Shown piece by piece: positions 51,801 through 63,800 of a stretch of DNA of 64,000 bases. Location: assembly GCA_916700875.1 (NCBI GenBank), contig CAKAKS010000291.1, forward strand, positions 1 to 64,000. Reading direction: 5' to 3'. Position numbers and translations under genes: made by a program. This DNA is from Sebastes aleutianus (lineage: Eukaryota > Chordata > Actinopteri > Perciformes > Sebastidae). The notes below the pieces were generated by a model. That model saw nothing but the letters and a program-made list of their open reading frames with translations. It had not been told where the DNA came from and ran no database searches. Positions within the stretch are counted from its first letter, which is position 1; the number at the start of each line of letters is the position of its first letter.

Positions 51801-54800
51801 GATCCACACACTGAGTTACAGGAGGGCACGCAAGAGGAGCAGGAGGACAGACGTGGGCATCGGCCTGAAAAGGAGGAGGAGGACGGTTCTGTAAAAGAGA
51901 CGGTGCTGCAAAACTGTCACACCACTGACAAACACTATGTCCTTCGTTCCCAGAATCCTGCAGAGTGTACGTCAGTGAACGCCCTGACTGGGTTAACTAA
52001 CGGGTTTTCCCAAAAGGGCCTGTTGCAGAACAAGTACAAGATTCGCGTGGATTTCAAGGTGAGTTTTTGCTCTTGTGTTCGGTGGCATTTATATTAGGGT
52101 TGGGCGTTATGTTCAAATTTTCCAACCGGCCATCGTCAGCCCAACAACCGGCAATTGACGATATATTTGCACAGGTGTGTGCCCTCCCCCGCTGCCGTAG
52201 TTTCAGCTGGGCGATCGGCCGGGCGATCGGCCGGGCGATCGGCCGGGCGATCGGCCGGGCGATCGGCCGGGCGATCGGCCGGGCGATCGGCCGGGCGATC
52301 GGCCGGGCGATCGGCCGGGCGATCGGCCGGGCGATCAGCTGGGCGATCAGCGGTTCTAACGGCAGATCATCGTTAAAAAACACATCATTCAAACTCGACA
52401 GAAGCTAAACACAGTATAAATCACCAAAAGAGTTTGAAGTGAAAATATGCCGGCTCTACATGTTGTTTACTCTCACTGTATCCCTCTCAGCTGGCAGAGA
52501 GGCTCTCGCTCTTCGGAGGCGGACCATTAAATTAGCAAAATAAAATGGCAAACCTCGCCCACAAAAACAACCGGCGATGTACTCAGCCGATAGCCGATGT
52601 ATTCGTCCAATCGCCCAACCCTAATTTATATATTAAAATGCATTCATCCAGGTGTTGGAAATAAACAGGACTTGAGCAAATTGCATGTTTATTACTGTGA
52701 CATGTTGAGGACCAACCATGCTACTAGTAGTTGTTATAAGATCATTATGAAGCTGCTTAATTTTATAAGTTTGAATCACGTTAATGAGCTCATGCATCAT
52801 CAATCTACCATAGAAGAAACTGATGGCTTTCCTCTGACTTTCTTCTTCTTTCCTTGTGTCTACCAGGAGGACTGTGCTGTCCAGAACGTCTGGCTAATGG
52901 GCGGCCTCAGCGTCCTCACATCTATCCCTTCCACACCACAACCTGTCTGTCTGCTCTGCGCCAGTAAAGGACGACATGAGGTAATTCTTTACCAGAGCTC
53001 GAATATTATAACTGATACTAACGGCGTTCTGAGAAATATTGCCGTTCTCTCCGTTCACATTTTACACTTCGTTTCTCCAAGCCTATGTTTGCTGTAACTT
53101 TGTGTTTTGGTGCTCTGCAGTGCCAACAATAACACTTTTGTCTCGTGCTTCCATCAGATGATATTCTGCCAGATCTGCTGTGAGCCTTTCCACAGTTTCT
53201 GCCTCTCGCCAGAGGAGCGCCCCCATAAGGAGAACAAGGAAAACTGGTGCTGCAGGCGCTGCAAATTCTGTCATGTGTGCGGCCGTCGAAGCAAGAGTTC
53301 GAAGGTAGGCAACCCATCATCACTTACAGTATGATCTAAAACCAAAAAAGGCTCCTAAATGTGTGTTAAGGATAGGTTCACAATTTTTCTGAACTTAGAA
53401 CTAAGACTTATATATTAAAAGTTTGTCTTAATACAATTATCGGGTTCAATGTGTTCATTGAAACATGATTCACGGGTTTGTTTTTGTTTCCTCTCTAGCC
53501 TGTGCTGCAGTGTAGGAGATGCCAAACCTCCTACCACCCTTCCTGCTTGGGACCAACTTACCCTAAGCCTATGAACTGCAGCATGCCTTGGGTAATTGCT
53601 TTAAAATATATAGTAATGTCTTTGCTGCGTCCCAGGGATATCGAGACATAAATTCTACAAAGAATTATATATGTTACACAGAAGTGTATAAGTGTCAAGA
53701 ATGCCATCACACTGTACATCATGGACAATTAATGGGTTTTATATTCAGTGTGAACCCTCCTAGGGCCTCATGCTTGCTGTTTTGTGACATTGTTGTGTTT
53801 GTGCAGGTGTGCATGACATGCATTCGGTGTAAAAGCTGCGGCGTGACTCCTGGAAATTTCTGGGACTTGGCCTGGAACCACGACCAGGACCTCTGTCCTG
53901 ACTGCACTTCTCTCCATGAAAAAGGTGAGACCTCTGAGAGACACCAGTGTTCTGAAGGCTTCTTAGTCATATGTTTGAATGCTCACTAAATACATTGTTC
54001 AATGTTTGGAAACCTAACCAAACGGGTGGACACCATGGATTTTCTATGCATAGTCTGCATTTAAAGTTGAAATGTGTGGCACTAGAAATAAATGGATGAT
54101 GTGAGTGATGATATGATCTGTATCAACATCAGGTAATTTCTGCACCATCTGCCACAAATGCTACAAAGACAACAGCCAACACTCGGAGATGGTTCAGTGT
54201 TCAGCGTGCAGCCACTGGATTCATCACACATGTGGAGGACTTTCGGGTGAATATATATTGCTTTTTATTCATAAATGAAATTTCAAAGTGATCCAGAGTT
54301 TTCATTCCAACCAAACACTAATAAATGGTTTAGTGTTTCATAAGATTAAAACTATATTAAGTTACAGTTTATGGGAGAATATAATCATTTCTAATGTGAG
54401 AATGAATACACTTTTGCTCAATGAAACACCTGTTGTTACATGTAAAAGAATACAAGAGCACATGATTTCATTTCCACTACATCTTAGTTAAAGAGGGACA
54501 TAAACGCCAACTTCTAATACATTATGATTCTTAGACTATTTATACATGTAGAACACATATTTAAGATCTGATCTTTATCAACATTATAGCCTCTAAAAGG
54601 TGTCTGTTTTGTCATTACAGATGAGCTGTTTGGGTTGCTGTCAAGCCAACCAGAAGAAGTTCCTTTCACCTGCTCCCCCTGCAGCCAGCACCAAACTGAC
54701 AGCAGCTTGAAGGAGGAGCTGCAGAGCAGGCTGATAGACGGGCTGGAGGAGGTGCTCACTGGCCTCCTCTCCGACGACGCCACACAGCACCTCCTTATGT

Positions 54801-57800
54801 GTAAAATGGTAAGAGCGTACCCAGATAATATCCCAAGAATCTTATAATTAACAGTAATAAACAAAAAAATAAGCTTTTGCCTTCCCTTAAGATCATCCTA
54901 ATATGTTTTGTTTCTAAGTGTAGGTATTGTTTTTGGTCAGATGGCAGAATTAGTCCTCATATTTAAACTGTTGGTTTTGTGTTTCAGTGTCGGGAATCAA
55001 ACAACACACAATTTGTCAGGGAACAGCAACCAGTGTGTGATCTGCAAGCCATGGAGAAGAAGTTTAAAGGGGGCGGTTACACCTCAATAGTGAGTATATT
55101 CTTCCTGATAAATCTGCTAAGAGCCGCTCTTCCTGTTTTTATTCCTGTGTATGTACCAAAGCAGTCGGTAATAATCAGGATACAGCAAGTGTTGCCACGT
55201 TCAGCTGAGACAAATTCATAAAAATGGTAATGAAATCACGTATGTGGTTCTTTTTCTGGAACCGACTCTTGTGAGATACTCGTGATTGAAGCGCTGACCT
55301 CCTTTTTTTCCTCCCTTCTCGCTCCCTCAGAAAGCTTTCCATGCGGATGTCGTCTCTGTGATGAGGAAGTGGCTGAAGGAGGAAGAGCTTCTTCCTGAGG
55401 ACCAGAGACCGACAAGTCAGGCCAGAGCACGCTATGTCAAAGTAAGCCTCCCTCCCAAATCTCCCACGGTTTGTGTTTATTTTTAGAGACCCCCATTTCA
55501 TTGATATCCAATGGAAATCTACTTTTTCTGTTTTCATGGTTAACTTCCTCTGGTTTGACAGGCTGCAATGTGGAACTGAGTCATTAAACAAATATAAAAA
55601 GACAGAGTCAAATATTGTCCAAAGTGTCCAAAAATAGACACCGTTATTCATCATAATTTTACCTTTGATCTTACTTGAATTTAATGTTTATTGCAGGTGA
55701 TTGAGCAGGTGTTCAGTTGGTTTCCTGCAAGCCATCTAAAAAAGTGGAACTCATTCTCTGAGGAATTCCCAAGGTAATAATTAAAATGATTATTCCCTCA
55801 ATGTATACACATTCATTATTCATATTTGAGCTTTATGGCATAGATGAATCTTTAGGTGTGTTTAGTCAAATAACTTATAGAGAATAAAAGTGTCTTTGCC
55901 CCCTGTCTTACGGTCTTTATCCTTCACTCTGTAGTGGCATGCTCCCCGAGGCGGTCCTCCCACCATCTAAGGAGCACAGCTATGCTCAGTGGCTGGAGAG
56001 GACATACCAACCCAAAGAGTCCAGGGGCCCACAGGCGGGGAAAATGGACTCGGTCATTACACAGCAGTCTGGTGTATCGCACAGGCGCCCTCTGTATTCA
56101 CATGGTATGGAAGCTATTGTAGCCTCTCTTCAATCTACAGGTTTCACATGTGCAAATGCAAAAAGTGTGCAATTTTGTATTATTTTGACCAATAATAGTA
56201 TTTTTTTCTGATGTTTTTGTAGCCTGTACATTCTTGCCAGTAAGGACATATGGTTTGACATATGGTTTGGCATTAATTTGTCTACATATTTAATAAAATC
56301 AATGGTAGAGCGGGTCGTCCTTTAATCACAAGTTTGTAGGTTCAGTCCCCGGCTCCTACCGCATGGCGGCTCCGCCGCTATCGGTGTATGAATGTGTGTG
56401 TGAATGGGTTAATGAGAGGCAAATTGTAAAGCGCTTTGTCCGGTAAGGTAGAAAGGTGCTATATAAATGAAGTCCATAGTTATAACAAGTTTAACATGGA
56501 TAAATTATTTATTCTTGGGATGGTGATGGTTCTCTTAACACTGGTGTTGTATTAGAAAAATAAACTTATCGATCTAAAAATATCATTTTATCCTCTTCAT
56601 ATTTTTGCATTTGTAAGAGTAATATTATCAGTTATTGTATCAAACAGATCTCTTATTGTATAAAACAGATCTGTTATTGTATCAAACAGATCTGTTATTG
56701 TATCAAACAGATCTCTTATTGTATCAAACAGATCTGTTATTGTATCAAACAGATCTCTTATTGTATCAAACAGATCTGTTATTGTATCAAACAGATCTGT
56801 TATTGTATCAAACAGATCTCTTATTGTATAAAACAGATCTGTTATTGTATCAAACAGATCTCTTATTGTATCAAACAGATCTGTTATTGCGGCCCTCAAA
56901 TGCTGTATCAATACATCTCTATATATATTTTTGCTTTCTCGGGTTTATAATATACATATATGTTCATTTGGTCCTCTTTTTTTTCTCACAGGTGTAAAGA
57001 GTGATCTGGAAACCACCAACACTGAAGATATGAGGCAGTGTGCCCTGTGCCAACGAAGTGGAGACTATGCTCCCAAGGTGAGTTTAGCTTTCTTACTGTG
57101 TATTTACTTCCAAGGGCTGCGACTGATGAATGTTTTTATCATCTATGAATGTGCAAAAAAAAACAACAGAAAAGTAATTCATCGTGACTTAAGACATTAT
57201 ATGTTCCTGGTTTGACATGTGTCTGAATGTTCTGCGTGTCATCTTACAATATAAAATGGTTACTCTCTACTGCTTATTAAGTGATGTGAATGTATTTTCC
57301 TCCTGATAGGATTCAGGACGGCTGTTGTACTTGGGACAGAACGAGTGGGCCCACATTAACTGCTGCCTCTGGTCTGCAGAGGTGTATGAGGAGAATAGTG
57401 CTCTGTTGCAAGTGCACAGCGCTGTCTCAAGAGGGCGCCACCTGGTAAGATATTACCTGGAAATAAACTACATGTTTCTTGTAGCTAGATGTTTATTTGT
57501 CAAGTGTTATAGGATTGGCACAAGTTGCATAACTCTGTGATGAACCTGTGTGAAAAAGTATAATGATGTTAGTTTATTAACATTATTTTCGTCCTTCATT
57601 CTGCAGCGTTGTGACCGTTGTGGGCAGTCGGGAGCCACCGTGGGCTGCTGTCTCTCCACCTGCCAGAGTAATTTCCACTTCATGTGTGCTCGTGCCCAGA
57701 ACTGTGTGTTTCAGCTGGACAGGAAGGTGTACTGCTTCAAACACAGGGATCTTATCAGTGCGAAGGTATAGACGCAATTTCCCCCTAAACGTATCTTTTA

Positions 57801-60800
57801 TTTGCATTATAGTTATAGATTAACATTTTGTCAGAGGGGGAAGCATTACTCTTTCAGTTTTACCCATGCACACCTCACACCTGCTGATGTTCTCTACATT
57901 GTATTGATTTATGGTTTTACCATATTCTTCCAGATGGTGTCTGGGAAAGGGTTTGAAGTGCCTCGACGGGTTTACGTGGACTTTGATGGGATCAATCTCA
58001 GAAGAAAGTTCCTCACAGGCCTCGACCCAGACACCATAAACATGACCATAGGTAAGAATACATTGTCTGTTGTTGGTTTGAGCCACTTGACTCATGTACA
58101 GGGTCTCCATAAATCGATGAAATCAGACTGCCTTTAATGTGCTGAAACGTATTCTCTTTTTTTTTTCTCAGGCTCTCTGCAGATTCAGAAACTTGGTGTG
58201 TTGTCAGAGCTGTCGTCAAATGGGAGGATGCTGTATCCTGTTGGCTATCAGTAAGTGCTCATTGTCATTATACAACCGGTAGCCTTATTTCTCAGTATGT
58301 TTGTTACTGAAACTCCAAATACTTTGTAGGACTTATTGTTCTCAAAATGACTTTATATGACTTGTGTTTGGGTATTACTCCTCTTTTTGTATATTCACAT
58401 GAACGCATTCTTCTTCCCTTCCTTTTCCAGATGTTCTCGGTTGTACTGGAGCACTGTGGACCCCCGCAGACGCTGCAAGTACACATGTAAGGTGACAGAA
58501 GTTAGCACGCCTCTCCCTGGTGAGGAGCAAGATCCGAGGTGGGACCGAGAACAGAATCACACCATAGTCCACAGCCCCGACCTTCACCACAGAGGTCAGC
58601 AGGAACTTTAGATTTTAACCTTGTGTAACCTTATAAAAGCTACCAAGCCCATAACATGATTAGGCTAAATCTTCCATTAAAACTGATCCAACTGTTATTT
58701 TGGTTTCACTGAAGTGTTTCTTTTGCAACGTAAATAGTAGAACTTGAGTACTTCTGGTCATATTTTATGACCTGTTGAGTTGCACTGTGGTTGTATTTGT
58801 TTGACACCTTTTCTCCTTTACCAGATATAGAGTCCCTGGATTGTTTAAGTTCTTCCTCCAGCCCCATAAAGTCCGCTACTCCATCACCCAACTCTAAACA
58901 GCCCAGCACACCTGGATCCAAAAGTCCTGGTTACACACAGACCAGGAGACCAGCAGGAGGATCATCTCGACCTCTTCCATCTCCAGGTAGTTTATGATGT
59001 TGGAAAATGTTTTTTTTTTCTGTGTTTTGAGTAGGACAGGGATGATACACCTTACTCCTGATTCTATACTATCATCATACTTGGGTGCGACTTGGGTTGT
59101 AATTTTTAAGTATTGCAATTCGATATTATGATTTATTGTGATTTTTGTTAACTTTTTTAACACTAGACCATGAGAAAAACTTGAATCATACACTTCCAGG
59201 AAGTTTTACTTTGGAAAATCTCTAAATTGACACAGTAAAAAGGTTTGATTTTCAGCATGTATGTAGTCAGAGATGTACTGAAGTCAAATATATCAGTCAT
59301 TGTCAGCCATTATTTATATAAAAAAAATTCCAGCAACCCCAAAATTAAAGAATAGAGACATTTCCCTCACAAATTAGTGGTATTTTCTTATTGATTTATA
59401 CGGGACGTGTAATGTTTTATACTTCTGGTGAATATAAACCATTCAATCTTATTTCTATATCATGTTTTTTGCTTATACAGCTCCCTTTGTTAACACCTTA
59501 TTTTGAAAAACAGATGTAGTCACACGTGTATAAGTCAAGCCAAGTCCATCTCTAGCTCTCCCGTTAGCTCCGTTCTCTTTATACATCCATGGTCAGCTCC
59601 ATCGGGGCCATTTGAATGCATTTAACAACTTCCTTTTACCTCAGCATAGACTCAAATGAAGCAATAATATAGATTCATGCATTAAAAAAAACGATTTCAA
59701 AATCGTAAAAAAAAAAATCGCGATACATGGGTGAATTGATTTTTTTCACCACTATAGATTAGCATTGTTGCCACTTCTTCACACTGTTATTTGTTCCTCT
59801 CAGGGTCCGCTCTTCCGAAATCACATCACATCCTGACATTGAGGGACCTGGAGGACACCCGTCGGCCTCGCAGGCTCTCATCAAGAAGCCGCTGCAGTTC
59901 CTCGCCAACAGACAGCGACCCATCTGTACCGATGACCCTCCGCTCTGGTGGCACCGTCCACTCCAGATGTGCCCTGTTCAGCTCCCCTCCGAGGTCGTCA
60001 AACCTGGGAGCAGCCTCGCCGCCTCTGTCGAGACAAAACTCAACATCGCCAGTCTGGAGCTCCCCGCCTCGATCCAACTCCAGCATTTCTGCGGGGCTGT
60101 CGCCTCGGAGAGGAGCCATCAGTCAATCCCCCAGAGGGAGGCAGAACTTTAAAATCACCACTCCAGTGTCTGCAGAGGTTCCCCAAGACTTCCTTGCATC
60201 GTCTGAGGCAGAAGACGCGGCAGTGGCCACGACCAACGGGATCTCATTAGCCCCTGATAACCTGGAAGAGGAGGTAGCCCACCTGATGGCCCAGGAGCTT
60301 CCGTACACTGTGTTTGACCCTGACACGGAGGTAGCAGTGGCCTCAATGCTGAACGCCAAGCTCGAGTTTGACGAGGCTCTGCTCACCGAAAACGTGGCGC
60401 TTCACTGTGGAGCACAGGGCGGGAGAGGAGAGGTGGAAGGCGTCGCGCAAGATGTGGAAATGCAGGCCGATAATCAGGAAAATGAAGATGAAGACTCGAG
60501 CCATTACTTGAAATTTTCCCGCACAGTGGTGTGCGACGCGGCCAGCAGCTCAGACGCCTCAGGTCAGCTCACTTCGACACAGTCGATCTCACAGTTAGAC
60601 GGAGCGGATGGCGGGTCAGAGAGCGATGAAAGCGAGGCGGTCGATGATGAAGCTCAGGACATAAAAGGAGAAGACGGAGAGAGTAAGATTCACACCAACC
60701 TTAATACACCTACGAAACAGCTGACAGTCGCTCTAAAGAGGCTGGAGCCAATGTATACTGTGTCAAAGTCGCCAGCTGAGCCAGAGTTTCAGGAAAGTCC

Positions 60801-63800
60801 TCCATCTGATGTTCTTGAAGCCTGTTATGGAAACGATGATGTGTCCGTTCAGGAGGAAGAAGTCCCGATGAGCTCTGAATCACCAACATCTCAAAATGAG
60901 GTGTTTTTGGATTCCGCTACGGGCCATTTTGTTTCCGCTGAAGATGGCACAGTGGTGTGCCTAAAGAACAGTGAAGTTGGCAATAATTACGACAACAGCT
61001 CATCGACGGACTCCGCTGAAGGATTTAAAGATGATTTGAATGACCCCGACTACTCTCCAGAGCGTAGTCCATCTCCAGAGCGTAGTCCATCTCCAGAGCG
61101 TAGTCCACCTCCAGAGCGTAAAGCCAAAAAATCTCCCACGGTGCCGATGAAAGCCATCATTGTGAAGACAAAACGTCCAGCATCAAACCTCAAACGCTTG
61201 TCGCCAAAACCGTGTCTTCCACAGCAGCGCAAACTCAAACTGGTGTTGCCCTCTCAACCTACACAGGCTGCGTATAATGCATCGGCTTCCCCTGCTGCTG
61301 CCGCCACCGTTTGTGCAATTCCACGCACAGTCACCTCCCCCATTGTGATCAACGGTTTAAACATACCCATTCAGGCTGGTGCCTCGCAGGGCAGAACCAT
61401 CGCCATTCGCTTGGACAACTCGAGAAGTCAGCAGCAAGTCGCGATTCAGAATCAAGCTGCAGCCACCAGCTCGCCTCCTTCCCCTCAGGTCCTTCTGGTC
61501 AACCGACAAGGTCAGATTCTGATCAAAGACCCGAGATCAAACACGTATCAGTCGCTCAGTACGAACTCTCCTGCGTACAATAAAATAAGCCAGATTGCCA
61601 AGATGCTCCACAGCGGTAACGCCCTGCAGCGCTCGGTCCCTCGTGTTATAATAAGGCCTCGTGCCGGCGTCTCTGCCACAAACACCCCCTCCGCCGGTAA
61701 CAACGCGACAACATCCGAGAAAAAAATCATCGTTAGAGTGGTGCCTATGAAAAGCATCGGGACTCCAGCTCCCACAGCTCCGGTCAGTGTGCCGAGTGTT
61801 CCCGACACAGCTTTCTCCAACATTGAGGAAAGCACAGCCCAGGCTATTATAGACAGAGCCATGGCCACCCACCGCGACGAGCCAAAGACAAACCCCATCA
61901 TCCTCAGAAAAGCTCGGCGGCCAAAGGCCAGACATCGAAGACCGTCCCAGTTTGAGGACTCGGATGTCTCAGATCAGTCACCAGCTGCACCTTCAGAGTC
62001 CCCCAGTGGTTCCCTCAATGAACCAGATTTGACCCTGCAACCAACACCTGCTTCATCACGCCCCCAGGTGAGAGTCAAGAGAGTGTCATCGGTGTCTGAA
62101 CGGCCCTCCAGAAAGAAATCCAAGATGGACTTCTTGAGGGATCCCTCGAGTGAGCTGGATGAAGTTAATGATCCCAGGTATTCAAAGATTTGATTCTTCT
62201 CTACTTGTTTTTTCTGCACTGTACAAGAGAATATAAGATTATAAAAAAGTACATGAGTGCATGTTGTCCAAAAGATAACTTTGTGCTGCAATGCACGTGT
62301 AGATTACAACCTGGGATAAACTATTATTAGGACTGCAGCTGTTGCCTATTTTCATAATTGGGTTGGTTGTGAAATGATAAAATACATACTTGTGTGGTAT
62401 TTTGAATTTTTCTGCATGACGTTACCTTTACCTTTTGGGCTTTTTGCGTAATTTTAAACCTTAACAAAAATATTAAAAAGTCACCTGTCTATTTGTCTGT
62501 AAGATTCCTTGTAGGTTCACTTAGTAAGCCTGTTTATTAGGGCTGTCCTCGACCAAAGAAATTCTTAGTTGACTAACACTCATACCATTTTGTCGGCTAA
62601 TCAGTTAGTTGATGTAATCGACAGATCAGTAAAACTGAGTTTCTCCACAAAGAATCACACAAAAGCACCACTTTAAATCTTGTGTTTACCAGAGATGTGC
62701 TCATAAGTTTCTTATAAATAAGTCATTCAGCATGAAAAAAGCATAAAAAATGACTAATCCACTAAACAAATCTTAGTCGACTAAGATCAAAACGACAGAT
62801 TAGTCAACTAAGAGGGGCCAGCCCTACTGTCTATTGCCGTATATTGTTGTTGCGGTGCATTAACGTGTACGCTTTGACAACCCTATTGAAGCTAACCGCA
62901 ACAGTACTGTTATGTTTCTCTCAGGAAGTCTCAGGAATCCGTGTATTAAGTCACCAAAATGTTTTCTTGTTTTCTTCAGCAGACCAAGTGGTGCGAGAGT
63001 GAAAGCTCCAACAATGACGGATATCCTTGACATGGACCAGGAGAAGATGTCGCATGAGCCCGAGCAGTTGAGGATTACTGCTCCACCACCACCTCCTACA
63101 CCCTCCAGGTTAGTTCACCTCAAAGGGACGCTCATTAAGTTGTTACTCTGCTATGAAGTAACAAATAGGTAAATGATTTTGCATTTTGCATTACCAGCTA
63201 TTTAAGTACGTCTTAAAGCAACATTATGTTTCAAACTATTTAATTCATCTAACAAGTATTATTTCTTGCCAAAACAAGCTTCATTTTGGAGATGAACGAA
63301 ATGCATACGTTTTCTGAATAAATTATTGAAATGTGTTCATTATTTTTTCCTCAAATGTTTTTCTAGTACTTACATTTATTGTTTATTTTTTTACTTATTT
63401 GTTTGTCCTTTCTGCTCAGGCATTCTCGGGTTGATAGTCCACCTTCACGCGCACAAACCGGCAGTCTCATCCAGGGTAATTCACACATGTGGGTCAGCGC
63501 CCCCCACGGAGACCTCTCCGAATGGGGCCCTTATTCAGGTTTGCAACTAAACGTTATATGTTTATTTGTTTGGATTTCAATTAGTTGTCACCAGTGCGAC
63601 AGTTACTTTTCCCGGAGTCGACAGGGGAAAAAAGCAATTTTATGTAATTAAATGTGGAAACAATCATGAGAGCTTTTTTTTTCTTCACACTCACAAGTGA
63701 AATCTGTCATTATAAAAACATTTACAAAATCCATTCAGAGACTAAACCCTTTGTATCGTGACGATTTGAGATGATATCTTGGCTCTTAAATTTGCCAGAC

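Larger units (their letters stand above)
59804..62177 (+). other. kmt2b: kmt2b exon 28: large disordered exon with taspase region
   Basis: A 2374-bp exon encoding about residues 1956-2747, mostly Ser/Pro/Glu-rich. Recognisable points: an acidic conserved block around SHYLKFSRTVV (human SRYIHFPVTVV), the taspase-1-like site QLDGADGG, an SPERSP repeat (61054-61119), and QVLLVNRQGQILIKDPRSNT (human IILVNKLGQVFVK). Human KMT2B has the same order. Confidence 0.92.

Noticed and set aside
52209..52352. Possible CRISPR-like array
   Set aside because: Units are contiguous 12-mers without spacers, in a vertebrate intron; the 21-bp array at 56632-56888 fails for the same reason.
52067..52408. Open frames of about 110 codons on both strands reading RAIG/GRSA or ARPI repeats
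   Set aside because: They run only through the 12-bp satellite inside a transposon; a period divisible by three with no stop gives open frames automatically.
56300..56370. tRNA gene
   Set aside because: The A- and B-box matches are good, but the acceptor stem and anticodon arm do not form and a SINE tail follows.
56597..56997. Heptad protein YQTDLLL on the + strand and FDTIxDL on the - strand
   Set aside because: An artefact of the 21-bp minisatellite in a kmt2b intron, with no splice or conservation support.
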